Origin: Enhygromyxa salina | GTDB taxonomy: Bacteria > Myxococcota_A > Polyangia > Nannocystales > Nannocystaceae | NCBI RefSeq assembly: GCF_002994635.1 | Contig: NZ_PVNL01000035.1 | Coordinates: 62,001 to 126,000 of the forward strand | Direction of reading: 5' to 3' | DNA: 64,000 bases | In this document: piece by piece, positions 17,795 through 26,418 of the stretch | How positions within the stretch are numbered: position 1 is the stretch's first letter | How the letters are laid out: every line of letters starts with the position of its first letter | Notes under the pieces: model-generated | What the model was told of the DNA's origin: nothing | What the model saw: the letters and a program-made list of their open reading frames with translations, nothing else | Databases searched by the model: none | Translations under genes and position numbers: made by a program

Positions 17795-18577
17795 ATGTCA
17801 GGCCCATCCGTCCACGGCCTCGCGGAGGTGTTACTGCAGGCGAAAGACCGCTACTCTGCGGTCGTGGTGGCGGCGGCAATGCGTCCTCGGGTCCCGGTGC
17901 CGGTCGAGGGCACGAGCCCCGACTGCGTGGGGCCGACGCTGCCGGTCACCAGTGACCCCGCAGGCGATCCCGCTGCAGACCTCGAGCTGATGAACCGGGT
18001 CGCCGCGAAGATCCCCGAGGCCCAACGCGAGCTGGTCGAGCGCGTGATCGCCCAGGTCCGGGCCCGCGCCCGCAAGTTCACCCACAACGAGGCCGACGCC
18101 GACGATGCCACGCAGACCGCGATCATGGAGGTCCTGCGCTCGGCCACCAACTTTCGCGGTGAGGGCAAGCTCGAGGCCTGGTGCGATCGCATCTGCGTTC
18201 GCACGATCATCCGGCAGCAGCGAGGCCGGCTCCGCGCGCAGGCTCGGCTGACCGACGTCGACCCCGATCGCCTCGAGCACCCGCGGGCGAGCTACACCCA
18301 GATCCCCGAGGCCAGCGTGTGGCGGTTCCTCGACGAGCTCTCCGAAGATCGCCAGCAGGCGCTGCAGCTGTGGGCGGTGGGGTTCACCGTCGAAGAGATC
18401 GCCGCCCAGACCCAGGCCTCGCCCAACACCGTCAAGGACCGCCTTCGCATGGCGCGTCGACAGCTGCGCCAGTGCTTGCGGCAGCGCGAGACGATCGCGT
18501 CGATCAACTCCATCAAGTCGATCAAGTCCGTGATGCCAGCCATGCCGATCCGGTCGATTACCAGGAAAGCCACATGA
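17795..18577 (+). CDS. ECF-like RNA polymerase sigma factor
   Basis: Region 2-like sequence (HNEADADDATQTAIMEVL) and a region 4 helix-turn-helix (FTVEEIAAQTQASPNTVKDRL) are clear. The start is taken as ATG 17795 (260 aa); a later ATG at 17879 would also leave both domains intact. The C-terminal tail is Ile/Ser/Lys-rich and unusual. The stop overlaps the start of the FecR/TPR gene (ATGA). Sigma factors coupled to a FecR-type membrane protein normally regulate their own operon in response to an envelope signal. The AT-rich stretch just before the start is the most likely promoter region. It is divergent from the S46 peptidase gene. Confidence 0.82.
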   Translation: MSGPSVHGLAEVLLQAKDRYSAVVVAAAMRPRVPVPVEGTSPDCVGPTLPVTSDPAGDPAADLELMNRVAAKIPEAQRELVERVIAQVRARARKFTHNEADADDATQTAIMEVLRSATNFRGEGKLEAWCDRICVRTIIRQQRGRLRAQARLTDVDPDRLEHPRASYTQIPEASVWRFLDELSEDRQQALQLWAVGFTVEEIAAQTQASPNTVKDRLRMARRQLRQCLRQRETIASINSIKSIKSVMPAMPIRSITRKAT

Positions 18578-20214
18578 CCCCCGACCAAGCCAAGCATGGC
18601 GGCGACGCCCAGCGCTGGGAGGCGCTGATTGACCGAGAGGTCGTGGGTGAGTCGCTCAGCGATGACGAGCGGGCGTTCGTGCGCGAGTACGAGGCCGGAC
18701 ACCCCGAGTGCGCCAAAGAGCGCGAGCTGTGGGCGCTCGCGCTCGATGCACTCGCGGAGCCAGAGATTGATGCAGTGGTAGATACCGACGCCGAGCTCGA
18801 GCAGCTTGGCGCGCGCGCGCTCGCGGCGTTTCGGGCCGAGCAGCAGCCGGCTGCATCGCTACGACAGCCCCGCAGGCGGCCGCCGCTCGCGGCCATGGCC
18901 ACGCTCGCGGCTGCGGCCGGCTTGCTGGTATGGCTGGGCACTCGCGGGGAGGACCCGCAGCAGGTTGGTGACGCAGGGTCGAGCGCTCGGCCAGATCAGC
19001 CCGTCGAGACCGCGCCCGAGATCGATCACGAGCGGGCTCCGGCGAGCGCAGACGCGACGCCGGTCGACTCGGTTGGGTGGTTGAGCATGTCGAGCATGTC
19101 GAGCACGCCTGGCAGCTCGGGGACTGAGCTTGGCGGCGCGGTCGGGCCGGGCGCGAAGCTGTCGGTGCCGGGGTGTGTGTCGTGGGCGAACCCCAGCGCG
19201 GTCGTGTGCTTCGAGGGGGCGCTCGAGCTGCCGGGTGCGAGCGAGGTTGGCCAGCGGCGGGTTCACCTCGACGAGGGGCGGCTCGTCGCTGCGCTCGATC
19301 CGCTTGGGCCCGGTCAGCGCTTCACCGTCGAGACTGTGCTCGGTAGCGTGACGGCGATCGGGACCGTGTTTGCGGTCGAGAGCCACGAGGGTCGCGTGTG
19401 GGTGACCGTGCTCGAAGGGCGAGTGGAGCTGCGGGATCCCAGCGTGCGCTTGCTCGAGGTTGGTCAGCGGACCAGCATGCGGGGTGAGATCGGCAGTGAC
19501 GAGCCCAGTCCCGTCGAGGTGACGCCTACCGCCCTGACGCAGCTCGCCGGCCTGGCCGAGCTGCTGCGGGCCTCGCCCGGGACGGCGCAGCTGTCGATTC
19601 CGGCGCAGGGGGAGCTGTCGCTGCAGCTCGATGGTCACGCGCTTGGTGGCGGGGTGATGGACCTGTCGCTGGCTGCAGGTGTTCACGCGTTGGGGGTGTT
19701 TGATGATCGGGGGGAGCTGCTTGCTGAGCGCAGGCTGGAGCTCGAGGAGGGGGAGCCGCTCGAGCTCGCGGGGTTGCTTGGTGGGTTTGATGCGGCCGGA
19801 GATGGTCAGGCGCGGGTGAGCGCGAAGCAGCCTACTCCCAGCGCCAAGCAGCTTGCCGAGGCTGCTCAGCGTGAGCGTGCGGCGGGGCATCATGGGGAGA
19901 CTGCTGGTTTGTACCGGGCGCTGCTGGAGCACTATCCGGATAGTCCTGAGGCGGTGAATGTGCCTGTTCGGCTGGGGGACTTGTTGGCTTCTACGGGGGA
20001 TCACGTGGGGGCGCTGGAGGCCTATGATCTGTACCTGGAGCGGGGGGCGAAGCAGCTCGCGCCTGAGGCTGAGTTTGGTCGGATCTTGGCGCTGCGTGCA
20101 CTCGGTCGGCGGGGGGATGAGGCTGTGGCGATTGCGGCGTTTTTGAGTGCGCGGCCGGATGATTATCGGCGGGGGGAGCTCGAGGGGCGGCTTGCTCGGT
20201 TGGTGGTGCAGTAG
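18574..20214 (+). CDS. FecR-domain anti-sigma-like membrane protein with C-terminal TPRs
   Basis: The 546-residue protein has a cytoplasmic N-terminal part of about 100 residues, one membrane helix (about 105-122), a Ser/Thr-rich spacer, and a FecR-like beta-helical domain (about 180-300) containing VETVLGSVTAIGTVFAVES. The last 120 residues hold TPR-like helices (LAEAAQRERAAGHHGETAGLY and following). The N-terminal part would hold the partner sigma factor at the membrane, while FecR and TPR segments sense or assemble outside. It overlaps the sigma gene by 4 bp. From about 19,600 the wobble positions become noticeably less C-rich, hinting at a different codon history for the 3' half. Confidence 0.78.
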   Translation: MTPDQAKHGGDAQRWEALIDREVVGESLSDDERAFVREYEAGHPECAKERELWALALDALAEPEIDAVVDTDAELEQLGARALAAFRAEQQPAASLRQPRRRPPLAAMATLAAAAGLLVWLGTRGEDPQQVGDAGSSARPDQPVETAPEIDHERAPASADATPVDSVGWLSMSSMSSTPGSSGTELGGAVGPGAKLSVPGCVSWANPSAVVCFEGALELPGASEVGQRRVHLDEGRLVAALDPLGPGQRFTVETVLGSVTAIGTVFAVESHEGRVWVTVLEGRVELRDPSVRLLEVGQRTSMRGEIGSDEPSPVEVTPTALTQLAGLAELLRASPGTAQLSIPAQGELSLQLDGHALGGGVMDLSLAAGVHALGVFDDRGELLAERRLELEEGEPLELAGLLGGFDAAGDGQARVSAKQPTPSAKQLAEAAQRERAAGHHGETAGLYRALLEHYPDSPEAVNVPVRLGDLLASTGDHVGALEAYDLYLERGAKQLAPEAEFGRILALRALGRRGDEAVAIAAFLSARPDDYRRGELEGRLARLVVQ

Positions 20215-20516
20215 GCGCGCGATGAGTGCGTGCGTGAGCCGGCAGATGCCCGGCTGATCTGGCGCACAGACCCTGGTCTCGCAAGCGTTGACTTCGTCCG
20301 GGAAATTTGGAGAGGAGCAGCCATTCCAGTCCCGAGGACGACGTGCGGGCCATGCAGTACCAGGGGGTCGACCGGCGCCCTCTATTCCCATCCGCTGGTC
20401 GCCGCAGTAGTCTGCCGAAAGTGGGTCGTCCCACAGCCCGAGCGAGCAGCGACACCAGCGCGTCCGCCGCGGCTCCCTCGTGAGTCCAGGGCACCTCGAG
20501 CGCAGAGTAGAGTCCG
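20215..20516. other. Intergenic, no feature seen
   Basis: About 300 bp without a plausible gene on either strand, RNA gene or repeat. Reading frames here are short and lack the local codon bias. Confidence 0.4.
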
Positions 20517-21014
20517 ATGACCGACGCGAACCCCGCCTATGCGCTCTTCGAGCGCGCCGTGAACAAGCGCCGTCTCTCCAACCGCATCGCCGCCGTCGTC
20601 GTGACGCTGATGTCGATCGCGGCCGTGTACTGGGGCTTCTCCGAGACCGGCGACCGCTCGATGGCCCGGATGGCCCGGATGGCCACGCTCGGCGCCTTCG
20701 GCCTGCTCTTCGGGCCCATCGTGCTCGGCCTGAGCTTCCGCGCGTCGAAGGGGCTCGAGGCGATTGGATCGCCGCAACGGATCGTGTGGTTCTACACCGT
20801 CAATCAGGTGCAACACATTACCGGCGTCATGATCGGGACCGGGGACGGCAAGCTGCACAAGCTGCCGGTCCCCAGCCTCGAGGAGGGCCCGCAGGCGGTG
20901 GCGCTGCTGCGGCAGGTCGCGACCGAGGCCACCGAGGGCTTCTCCGAGGAGCGGCGCGTGAAGTTCCGCGCCCAGCCCGAGTCGCTGCGCAAAACGACCG
21001 GCGCCGCGTCGTAG
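20517..21014 (+). CDS. Small membrane protein of unknown function
   Basis: 165 residues from ATG 20517. The N-terminal 20 residues are charged. Two hydrophobic segments follow (about 22-41 and 57-77), then a soluble C-terminal half of about 85 residues facing one side of the membrane. The repeated MARMARMA stretch sits just before the second helix. The soluble half contains a short motif around a Gly-Asp-Gly-Lys turn. No family is recognised. The region just downstream is decayed sequence, so this gene marks the left edge of a disrupted zone. Confidence 0.6.
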   Translation: MTDANPAYALFERAVNKRRLSNRIAAVVVTLMSIAAVYWGFSETGDRSMARMARMATLGAFGLLFGPIVLGLSFRASKGLEAIGSPQRIVWFYTVNQVQHITGVMIGTGDGKLHKLPVPSLEEGPQAVALLRQVATEATEGFSEERRVKFRAQPESLRKTTGAAS

Positions 21015-21015
21015 C

Positions 21016-21297
21016 ATCCCAGTCGTTGTCCCACTTTGGAGCCGGGTTCTGCTCATTGCGGAGAATATCCTCGAATGTCCCATCACCCTGAAGGCGGATG
21101 TCCTCTTCAAACAACGAGAGAATGTTACCTTGGTCCAATTTGATGACGAATTGGACTTGATTGCTGACAACGTTGGCAAGGTGAATCTAGACTCGTCCAC
21201 GTTGACGTTCGAGTTGGAGGGACGGCTGAAGTCGCCACCGGCTTGGATTGACGAATGGATCGTAAAGGCGAAGGGCTGGAGGATGATCATTGAGTGA
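21016..21297 (+). pseudogene. C-terminal gene remnant without a start codon
   Basis: A frame of more than 80 codons ends at TGA 21295 and reads like real protein (for example LKADVLFKQRENVTLVQFD and WIDEWIVKAKGWRMIIE). It has no ATG or GTG start in a sensible place and follows directly on the preceding gene's stop. It is visibly richer in A/T than its neighbours. The likeliest reading is the 3' end of a small acquired gene whose 5' half was lost. The protein family is not recognised. Confidence 0.4.
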
Positions 21298-21299
21298 GG

Positions 21300-21361
21300 C
21301 CCGAGAGCAATGACCGGGCGAGGCATCATCCGAGATCCCGCCCGAGAGCAATGACCGGGCG
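21300..21361. repeat. 21-bp direct repeat, two copies
   Basis: CCCGAGAGCAATGACCGGGC plus one G occurs at 21300-21320 and exactly again at 21341-21361. It lies between two gene remnants, and the spacing suggests a local duplication or a deletion junction. Confidence 0.7.
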
Positions 21362-21718
21362 GACTCTGGAGCGAAGCATCCGCGCGGAGTCGTATTCGCT
21401 GGGTTTCCGCGAGCCGCGTGGGGATGTTTCGCGCTCGGTGTCGTCAGTGATGAGTAGTAGTGTCAGCTCGAGCTGACGGCGCGCGCGGGCGCTCCAGACA
21501 TCAGGCACACGCAGAAGATTGACGACGACCGACGCGGGGATGCTCGCGTCCGCGCGCACTCGGATCGAGCTAGGTTTCAGTCGATCGAGCTCGGCTGCGA
21601 GCGCTGGGGCATCCGCTCCGGTGGCGCTGCCGTCGTCGGCGCGCCACGCCCCAGAGCTGTCGAGGGTGAGCTCGAGCTCTGCGCCATGATCTGGGACGTG
21701 CCGGAGGGCCAACTCGGG
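21326..21718 (-). pseudogene. Fragment resembling the periplasmic domain of ExbD/TolR
   Basis: The minus-strand frame reads ELELTLDSSGAW, then ALAAELDRLKPSSIRVRADA and SIPASVVVNLLRVPDVW. This order of strand, helix and VRAD-like strand is typical of ExbD/TolR periplasmic domains. The N-terminal membrane helix that carries the essential Asp in real ExbD proteins is missing: the frame upstream degenerates into Arg/Gly-rich nonsense before the divergent lipoprotein gene. No ExbB or TonB gene is nearby. I treat it as a truncated relic; a very divergent stand-alone domain is less likely. Confidence 0.35.
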
Positions 21719-21833
21719 TGTCCGCCCGGCCGGCCCCCGATGAAGGCTCCCAGCCCGGGTCCCGTGCGCGGCTCCTAAAGGTCCTCTGTGCCTTCGCCCA
21801 GACAATGCTGCTCAGCCGTGCTATTCGGAAACG

Positions 21834-22559
21834 GTGCGCAAGGCTGCTCGGATTGCCGTCATCCTCTCGTTGCCTGCCTCTGCGGTGGGATGTGATCGGC
21901 CAGGTGCAGGTGACTCCTCTGGATCTGGTGGCACGAATACGGGCAGCAGCGGCCAGAAGCCGACGTGCGAGCTCGCGTCGAAAGTACAACTCGCCGATGA
22001 GAACGAAGTCGCGCCCAATGGTCGAACCGGCTCGCAAATCTTGGCCGCGGTTCCAGAGTCCTTTCATACGTCCCTCCACTGGGACTTCTCGACTTCGGGA
22101 ATTGAGGTCGAGGTGCCTGGGTCGGTTGGACTCAGCACCGGGCTCGACCTGTCGTTCACCTTTCCGCCGGAGCCTGAGTTCTACTTCGAGGACAGAATTG
22201 TCGTCGACGCATCTGGAGATGTTGTTGTCGATGTCGAGGTGATCTGCGAAGGCTATGTCACAACCAACTTAGATGTAACAATGTTGACTGAGGATGGCAC
22301 GATTGCGCTCGAACTCACGGGACTCACGGTGCGGCTCGGACCTGACCGTCCCGAGACCGACTACGTGGCGAAGCCCTCAGTATATGAAACTGCGGAAATG
22401 CCGACTCCAGAAGTGCAGTTCCTGCAGCCCGAGGCTCTCGCGGCGAGCAGGGACAAGACCATTTCCCTCGTGTTCGATGGCCCGTCCGTTGAGGGCGCGC
22501 TCATCGTCTACGCGGAGGCCTCCTCCGCAACCTACGAGCACTTGGTGTCCAGGTGGTAA
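21834..22559 (+). CDS. Predicted lipoprotein of unknown function
   Basis: The 241-residue product begins at GTG 21834 with a classical signal peptide and lipobox (SAVGC). A Ser/Gly/Thr-rich spacer (GDSSGSGGTNTGSSG) is followed by a domain that is almost all beta-like. The mature part contains alternating Asp/Val strands, for example VDASGDVVVDVEVICEGYV. No catalytic signature is visible. Codon use is less GC-biased than in most of the window, so it may be recently acquired or fast-evolving. It converges on the beta-helix lipoprotein gene with 25 bp between stops. Confidence 0.7.
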   Translation: MRKAARIAVILSLPASAVGCDRPGAGDSSGSGGTNTGSSGQKPTCELASKVQLADENEVAPNGRTGSQILAAVPESFHTSLHWDFSTSGIEVEVPGSVGLSTGLDLSFTFPPEPEFYFEDRIVVDASGDVVVDVEVICEGYVTTNLDVTMLTEDGTIALELTGLTVRLGPDRPETDYVAKPSVYETAEMPTPEVQFLQPEALAASRDKTISLVFDGPSVEGALIVYAEASSATYEHLVSRW

Positions 22560-22584
22560 ATCCGATCCGGCAGGTGCCCCTGTC

Positions 22585-24282
22585 TCAGCGCGCGACGATG
22601 TCGGCGCCCGCCAGCCCAGCGTGGACATCACGCGCCTCACCCACGAGAGCCGCCTGCTCATCAAAGTCAGCGGCGGTCAGCTCGACGTTGGCGATGTCGG
22701 TCTGCGTCTTGTTCGACCCGAAGATCCCTTCATGGCCACCGTAATACGCGTTACCCTCGAACACAGTCGGAATCGGCTCCTCGTAGCCTCCAAAGCGGAA
22801 CGCCCGGTTGGCGCTCATCACTGAGTTCCGATACATGTACGTGTTCGCCGCGTCAGGCGTGTTGGATGCCTGATTGATCGAGACCGCCGCGTCGACGTTC
22901 TGATTGCCCTCGTAGACGACGCGGTTCCAGCACACCTCCTGGTTCGCGGCCGACTCCAGCGTGATCTGATTAGAGACGGCGATCGCAGCGGTCGCGGCTT
23001 TCCCAACAAACAGGTTGTCGCGGATCGTCACGTCGTTGGTGTCGTCCTTGGCGTGGATGAACATGTCGCCGTTGCCCGGCGGGAGGTCGACACCGATCGC
23101 GCGGTTGCCCTCGAAGAGGACGTGGCGAGAGTCGAAGGTGACGACGAGCTGGGAGGCGGCATCGGTCCTCAGCTCGGAGTCCAGCACGGCGAGGTTCTCG
23201 TGGTAGGGCCCGTCCGACATGAAGGCGATGCAGGCGGGGTTGTCGTTGCCGACCGTGCCGAGCGTGCTTTGGTCGAAGGAGCACTCCCAGAAGGTCACGC
23301 GCGCCGAGCGATTGTTCAGGTTGAACAGGCGATTGTTGGCGAGGTCGCTGCGGGATCCCACGAAGTCGATCCCTGCCACCAGGTAATCATCAAACTGTCC
23401 GCTATTGGCGGTCCGAAAGTGACCCTGCGACAGATCGAAGGTGACGTCCTCACCGGGCATGCCGACCAGGGCGATCGGCTTGGTCGTGCCGTCGAGGATC
23501 GGGCTGGTGTTCGGCGCGGCGGCGTAGATGTCGTAGTGACCGGACCGAAACACCGCGACGCGACCCGCGTAGGTGTCATCGTTGTCGTCCGCTCGCCACA
23601 ACCCAGCGGAGAAGGTCTGCAGGGGGGCGTCGAAGGTCCCGGCGGCGTCATCGTCACCGCTATCAGCATCGACGAACACAAACGCGGTCGGGTCGGTGCT
23701 CAGGGTCCAGGTGAGCTCGGCCGAAGCCCCGGCTTGGTCGGTCACGCGCACCTGCACGGTGTGATCGCCTGCCTCCGGCGAGGGCCACTCGAGGACGCCG
23801 TAGCCCGGGGTGCGCTCGTGGATGATCCAGTCATGTGATTCGTCCATCGTCCGGTCGAGCTCACCCGCGACGAAGGCCGCCCCGGGAGGTCCCTCGACCA
23901 GCTCGTAGAGAAACGGCCACTCCCCGCCCTGAATCGCCACGCGCACGCGGTAGGGCAGCTCGGGGTGGGCGTGTCGGTGGTAGGCGTCGGCCGAGACCTC
24001 GCCGTCGGGACGGGGGTAGAGCGGATACATCTCGAGCTTGCTGCCCACGCGGTTGGCTTCGGGGATCAACCAGTCGCCGGGGGGCGGGTCGCCGTCGCCG
24101 TCGCCGTCGCCATCGCCGTCGCCGTCGCCGTTGCCGTCGCCGTCACCGTCACCGTCACCGGCGTCGTCGTCCGTGCCGGTTGACGCCGGGAGGTCGTCGG
24201 CGGGCGGGGTTTCGGCTCCACAACCCAAGCCAAGGGCCACGAGCACGACGGCAAAGCGCAAATCACGAAGGACGGACATCAC
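22585..24282 (-). CDS. Right-handed beta-helix lipoprotein with a (Gly-Asp)n linker
   Basis: The product of 565 residues has a signal peptide ending in the lipobox GLGC, then a linker of alternating Gly-Asp (about 40-68). An Ig-like segment follows (about 110-200), then a long region of short beta-strand rungs rich in Asn and Asp, such as LFNLNNRSARVTFWECSF and RDNLFVGKAATAAIAVSN. This matches parallel beta-helix proteins of the pectate-lyase superfamily. No lyase active site is evident, so a surface-binding or structural role is more likely than polysaccharide cleavage. The start could be either of two adjacent ATGs (24282 or 24279). Confidence 0.78.
   Translation of the reverse strand: MMSVLRDLRFAVVLVALGLGCGAETPPADDLPASTGTDDDAGDGDGDGDGNGDGDGDGDGDGDGDPPPGDWLIPEANRVGSKLEMYPLYPRPDGEVSADAYHRHAHPELPYRVRVAIQGGEWPFLYELVEGPPGAAFVAGELDRTMDESHDWIIHERTPGYGVLEWPSPEAGDHTVQVRVTDQAGASAELTWTLSTDPTAFVFVDADSGDDDAAGTFDAPLQTFSAGLWRADDNDDTYAGRVAVFRSGHYDIYAAAPNTSPILDGTTKPIALVGMPGEDVTFDLSQGHFRTANSGQFDDYLVAGIDFVGSRSDLANNRLFNLNNRSARVTFWECSFDQSTLGTVGNDNPACIAFMSDGPYHENLAVLDSELRTDAASQLVVTFDSRHVLFEGNRAIGVDLPPGNGDMFIHAKDDTNDVTIRDNLFVGKAATAAIAVSNQITLESAANQEVCWNRVVYEGNQNVDAAVSINQASNTPDAANTYMYRNSVMSANRAFRFGGYEEPIPTVFEGNAYYGGHEGIFGSNKTQTDIANVELTAADFDEQAALVGEARDVHAGLAGADIVAR
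24088..24166. repeat. Hexanucleotide-like repeat coding for (Gly-Asp)n
   Basis: About 13 near-perfect units of GTCGCC, with CATCGC, GTTGCC and GTCACC variants, lie within the beta-helix lipoprotein gene and encode the alternating Gly-Asp linker on the minus strand. Length change by slippage in six-base steps would keep the frame. Confidence 0.85.
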
Positions 24283-24436
24283 GCGAACTCTAGACTCGCG
24301 CGTCCGAGTCGGTCGAGGGTGCCGACCTGATTTTTGTCACCCCCATGTCGCGCCGCAAAACCGCCGAGGCCGAGGCTTAGCGAGATCTCGGGTTGGCCGA
24401 CTTGTGCCTGCTCAGAACTTTCGCGATCGTTCAACA

Positions 24437-25417
24437 ATGTCGATCGCGTCGTTCGCAGCAGACGCGCCCCGTCCAGCGCCCACCTCTCTCGGCTGCCCCT
24501 TCTCGGACATTCTCCAGCTCACGGAGGCGAGCTCGGTCGTGTCCCGTGGGATCTCGGCGGGCGGAGCCTGGTCGCTTCGATTTCCGCGGCCCGGGAAGCT
24601 CAAGTTCTTCGCCCTCGCGCGGGGCCAGTGCTGGGTGCGGGAGGAGGGGCGCAAAAAGGGCCTGGTCCTCGACGAGGGCGACGTGATGCTGCTCTCGGGT
24701 CGCCGCGGCTTCGTCATCGCCGACGGCCCCGATACGCCGGCCAAGGATGCCCACCGGGTCCTCGCGGCGCGGCCCGAGCCGATCGTCGAGCTCGGCGACG
24801 GCGACCGGTCGGAGTGCGTCGTGCTGTCCGGAATGGTCTCGCTCCACCCCTCGAGCGGGCCCCTCCTGACCGAGGTCCTGCCCCCGCGCATCCATGTGCG
24901 CGCGGTCTCCCCTCGCGCAGCCTCGCTTCGCTGGATCGTCGAGCAGATCCTCCACGAGCAGCGCTCGGCGGTCCCCGGAGCGGCGGCGGCCTCGGCTCAG
25001 CTCGCCCAGCTGCTGTTCATTCAGCTGCTGCGCGCCCACCTGGCGAGCGCGGGGACCCTGCCCTCGGGTTGGCTGCGGGCGATCAGTGACGATCGGCTGA
25101 CCCCTGCGCTGCGCCTGATCCACGGGGATCCGCAGCGAAGCTGGACCGTGGCCGAGCTCGCCAAGGCGGCCGGCATGTCGCGCACCTCCTTCGCGGTCCG
25201 GTTCAAGGCCGCAGCTGGAGCCGCCCCGCTGAGCTACCTGACGAGCTGGCGCATGCACCTGGCCCGGCGAAGCCTCCGCGAGAGCGACACCCCGATCGCC
25301 GAAATCGCGGCCGCCGTCGGGTACACGTCCGAGAGCGCCTTTAGTACCGCGTTCAAACGGGTAGCGGGGAGCTCACCGCGCTCCTATCGGGTTTCGAACG
25401 GACACAAAAGTATTTAG
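24437..25417 (+). CDS. AraC-family transcriptional regulator with N-terminal cupin
   Basis: ATG 24437 gives 326 residues. The N-terminal half is a cupin-like sensor (LKFFALARGQCWV, GDVMLLSGRRGFVIADG) of the kind found in the Cupin_6 group of AraC regulators. The C-terminal 100 residues carry two helix-turn-helix motifs (WTVAELAKAAGMSRTSFAVRF and SDTPIAEIAAAVGYTSESAF) and the typical FKRVAGSSPRSYR end. The next gene, a short-chain dehydrogenase, follows on the same strand after 80 bp. Regulators of this type commonly control an adjacent SDR gene, so it is the likely target. The inducer is unknown. Confidence 0.88.
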   Translation: MSIASFAADAPRPAPTSLGCPFSDILQLTEASSVVSRGISAGGAWSLRFPRPGKLKFFALARGQCWVREEGRKKGLVLDEGDVMLLSGRRGFVIADGPDTPAKDAHRVLAARPEPIVELGDGDRSECVVLSGMVSLHPSSGPLLTEVLPPRIHVRAVSPRAASLRWIVEQILHEQRSAVPGAAAASAQLAQLLFIQLLRAHLASAGTLPSGWLRAISDDRLTPALRLIHGDPQRSWTVAELAKAAGMSRTSFAVRFKAAAGAAPLSYLTSWRMHLARRSLRESDTPIAEIAAAVGYTSESAFSTAFKRVAGSSPRSYRVSNGHKSI

Positions 25418-25497
25418 TAGTTTCAGGTATTATCCATTCAAAGCAAGGGTGTTACGCCTTCCTCCGCCAGCCATCGAGCTGCGAAAGGAACCGTTAC

Positions 25498-26418
25498 ATG
25501 CGAGTTTTCATCACAGGGGGGTCGGGCTTCATCGGGTCCGCCATCATCAACGAACTCATCCACGGAGGTCATCAGGTGCTGGCCCTGGCCCGGTCCGACG
25601 CGTCGGCCGAGGCGCTGGTCCGCGCGGGTGTCGAGGTCCACCGCGGCGATCTCGAGGATCTCGACAGTCTGCGCGAAGGTGTCAGGCTGGCCGAGGGCGT
25701 GATCCATGCGGGTTTCATCCATGACTTCTCGCGCTACACGCAAGCTTGCGAGATCGACCGGCGCGCGATCGAGGCGCTCGGCTCCGCGCTCGGGCCCGAA
25801 CAACCCCTGGTCGTGACCTCGGGAGCAGCGATCGCCGCCGGGACAGATCGGCCGGCGACCGAAGAGGACGTGTCCTCCCGCGGGTCGAGCGAGGTCCCCC
25901 GCGTCGCCACGGAAGAAGCCACGGCCGCGCTCGTCGCCCAGGGCGCGCGCGTTTCAGTGGTTCGGCTCCCGCCCTCGGTCCACGGCGTGGGCGACCACGG
26001 CTTCGTCCCGATGCTCATCTCGATCGCGCGCGACCAGGGCGTGTCAGCCTACATCGGCGAGGGGGACAACCGCTGGTGCGCCGTGCATCGCTTGGATGCG
26101 GCGGTGGCCTTCCGCCTCGCGCTCGAGCGGGCCCCCAGCGGGGCGCGGCTGCACGCGGTCGCGGAGCCAGAGATCCCGCTTCGCAAGCTCGCCACGATGA
26201 TCGGCGCTCGCCTTGGCCTCTCCGTCGTCTCCCTCGACCCCGAGCAGGCCGCCGCGCACTTCGACTGGTTCGCGCGCTTCGCCCAGCTCGACATGGCGGT
26301 CTCCAGCGAGCTCACGCGCGAGCGCTATGGCTGGCGTCCAACCCACCCCAGCTTGTTCGCCGACCTCGAGGGGCCGGGGTATTTCGGGGGGGAGGACCCG
26401 GTGGTGAGGACAATCTAG
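25498..26418 (+). CDS. NAD(P)-dependent epimerase/dehydratase-like SDR
   Basis: 306 residues with the extended-SDR nucleotide motif GGSGFIG (7-13) and the usual Asp at the end of a later strand (GDLEDLDSL). The catalytic Tyr-x3-Lys of classical members is not obvious; the region contains SRGSSEVPRVATEEA instead, as in atypical NAD-binding 'SDR a' proteins. It therefore could be a reductase or a non-catalytic NAD(P) sensor. It follows the AraC gene and is probably controlled by it. Its TAG stop (26416-26418) is formed by the outer CTAG of the MITE-like element that begins at 26415. Confidence 0.85.
   Translation: MRVFITGGSGFIGSAIINELIHGGHQVLALARSDASAEALVRAGVEVHRGDLEDLDSLREGVRLAEGVIHAGFIHDFSRYTQACEIDRRAIEALGSALGPEQPLVVTSGAAIAAGTDRPATEEDVSSRGSSEVPRVATEEATAALVAQGARVSVVRLPPSVHGVGDHGFVPMLISIARDQGVSAYIGEGDNRWCAVHRLDAAVAFRLALERAPSGARLHAVAEPEIPLRKLATMIGARLGLSVVSLDPEQAAAHFDWFARFAQLDMAVSSELTRERYGWRPTHPSLFADLEGPGYFGGEDPVVRTI

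Noticed and set aside
15063-17990. 975-codon plus-strand open frame opposite the S46 peptidase gene
   Set aside because: It is an antisense shadow: the minus strand encodes a full peptidase with signal peptide, triad and tail, while the plus translation is Arg/Leu/Val-rich with no motif.
24329-24343. 15-base match GATTTTTGTCACCCC also found at 33998-34012
   Set aside because: One chance 15-base match is expected among all pairs in 64 kb, and flanks do not match.
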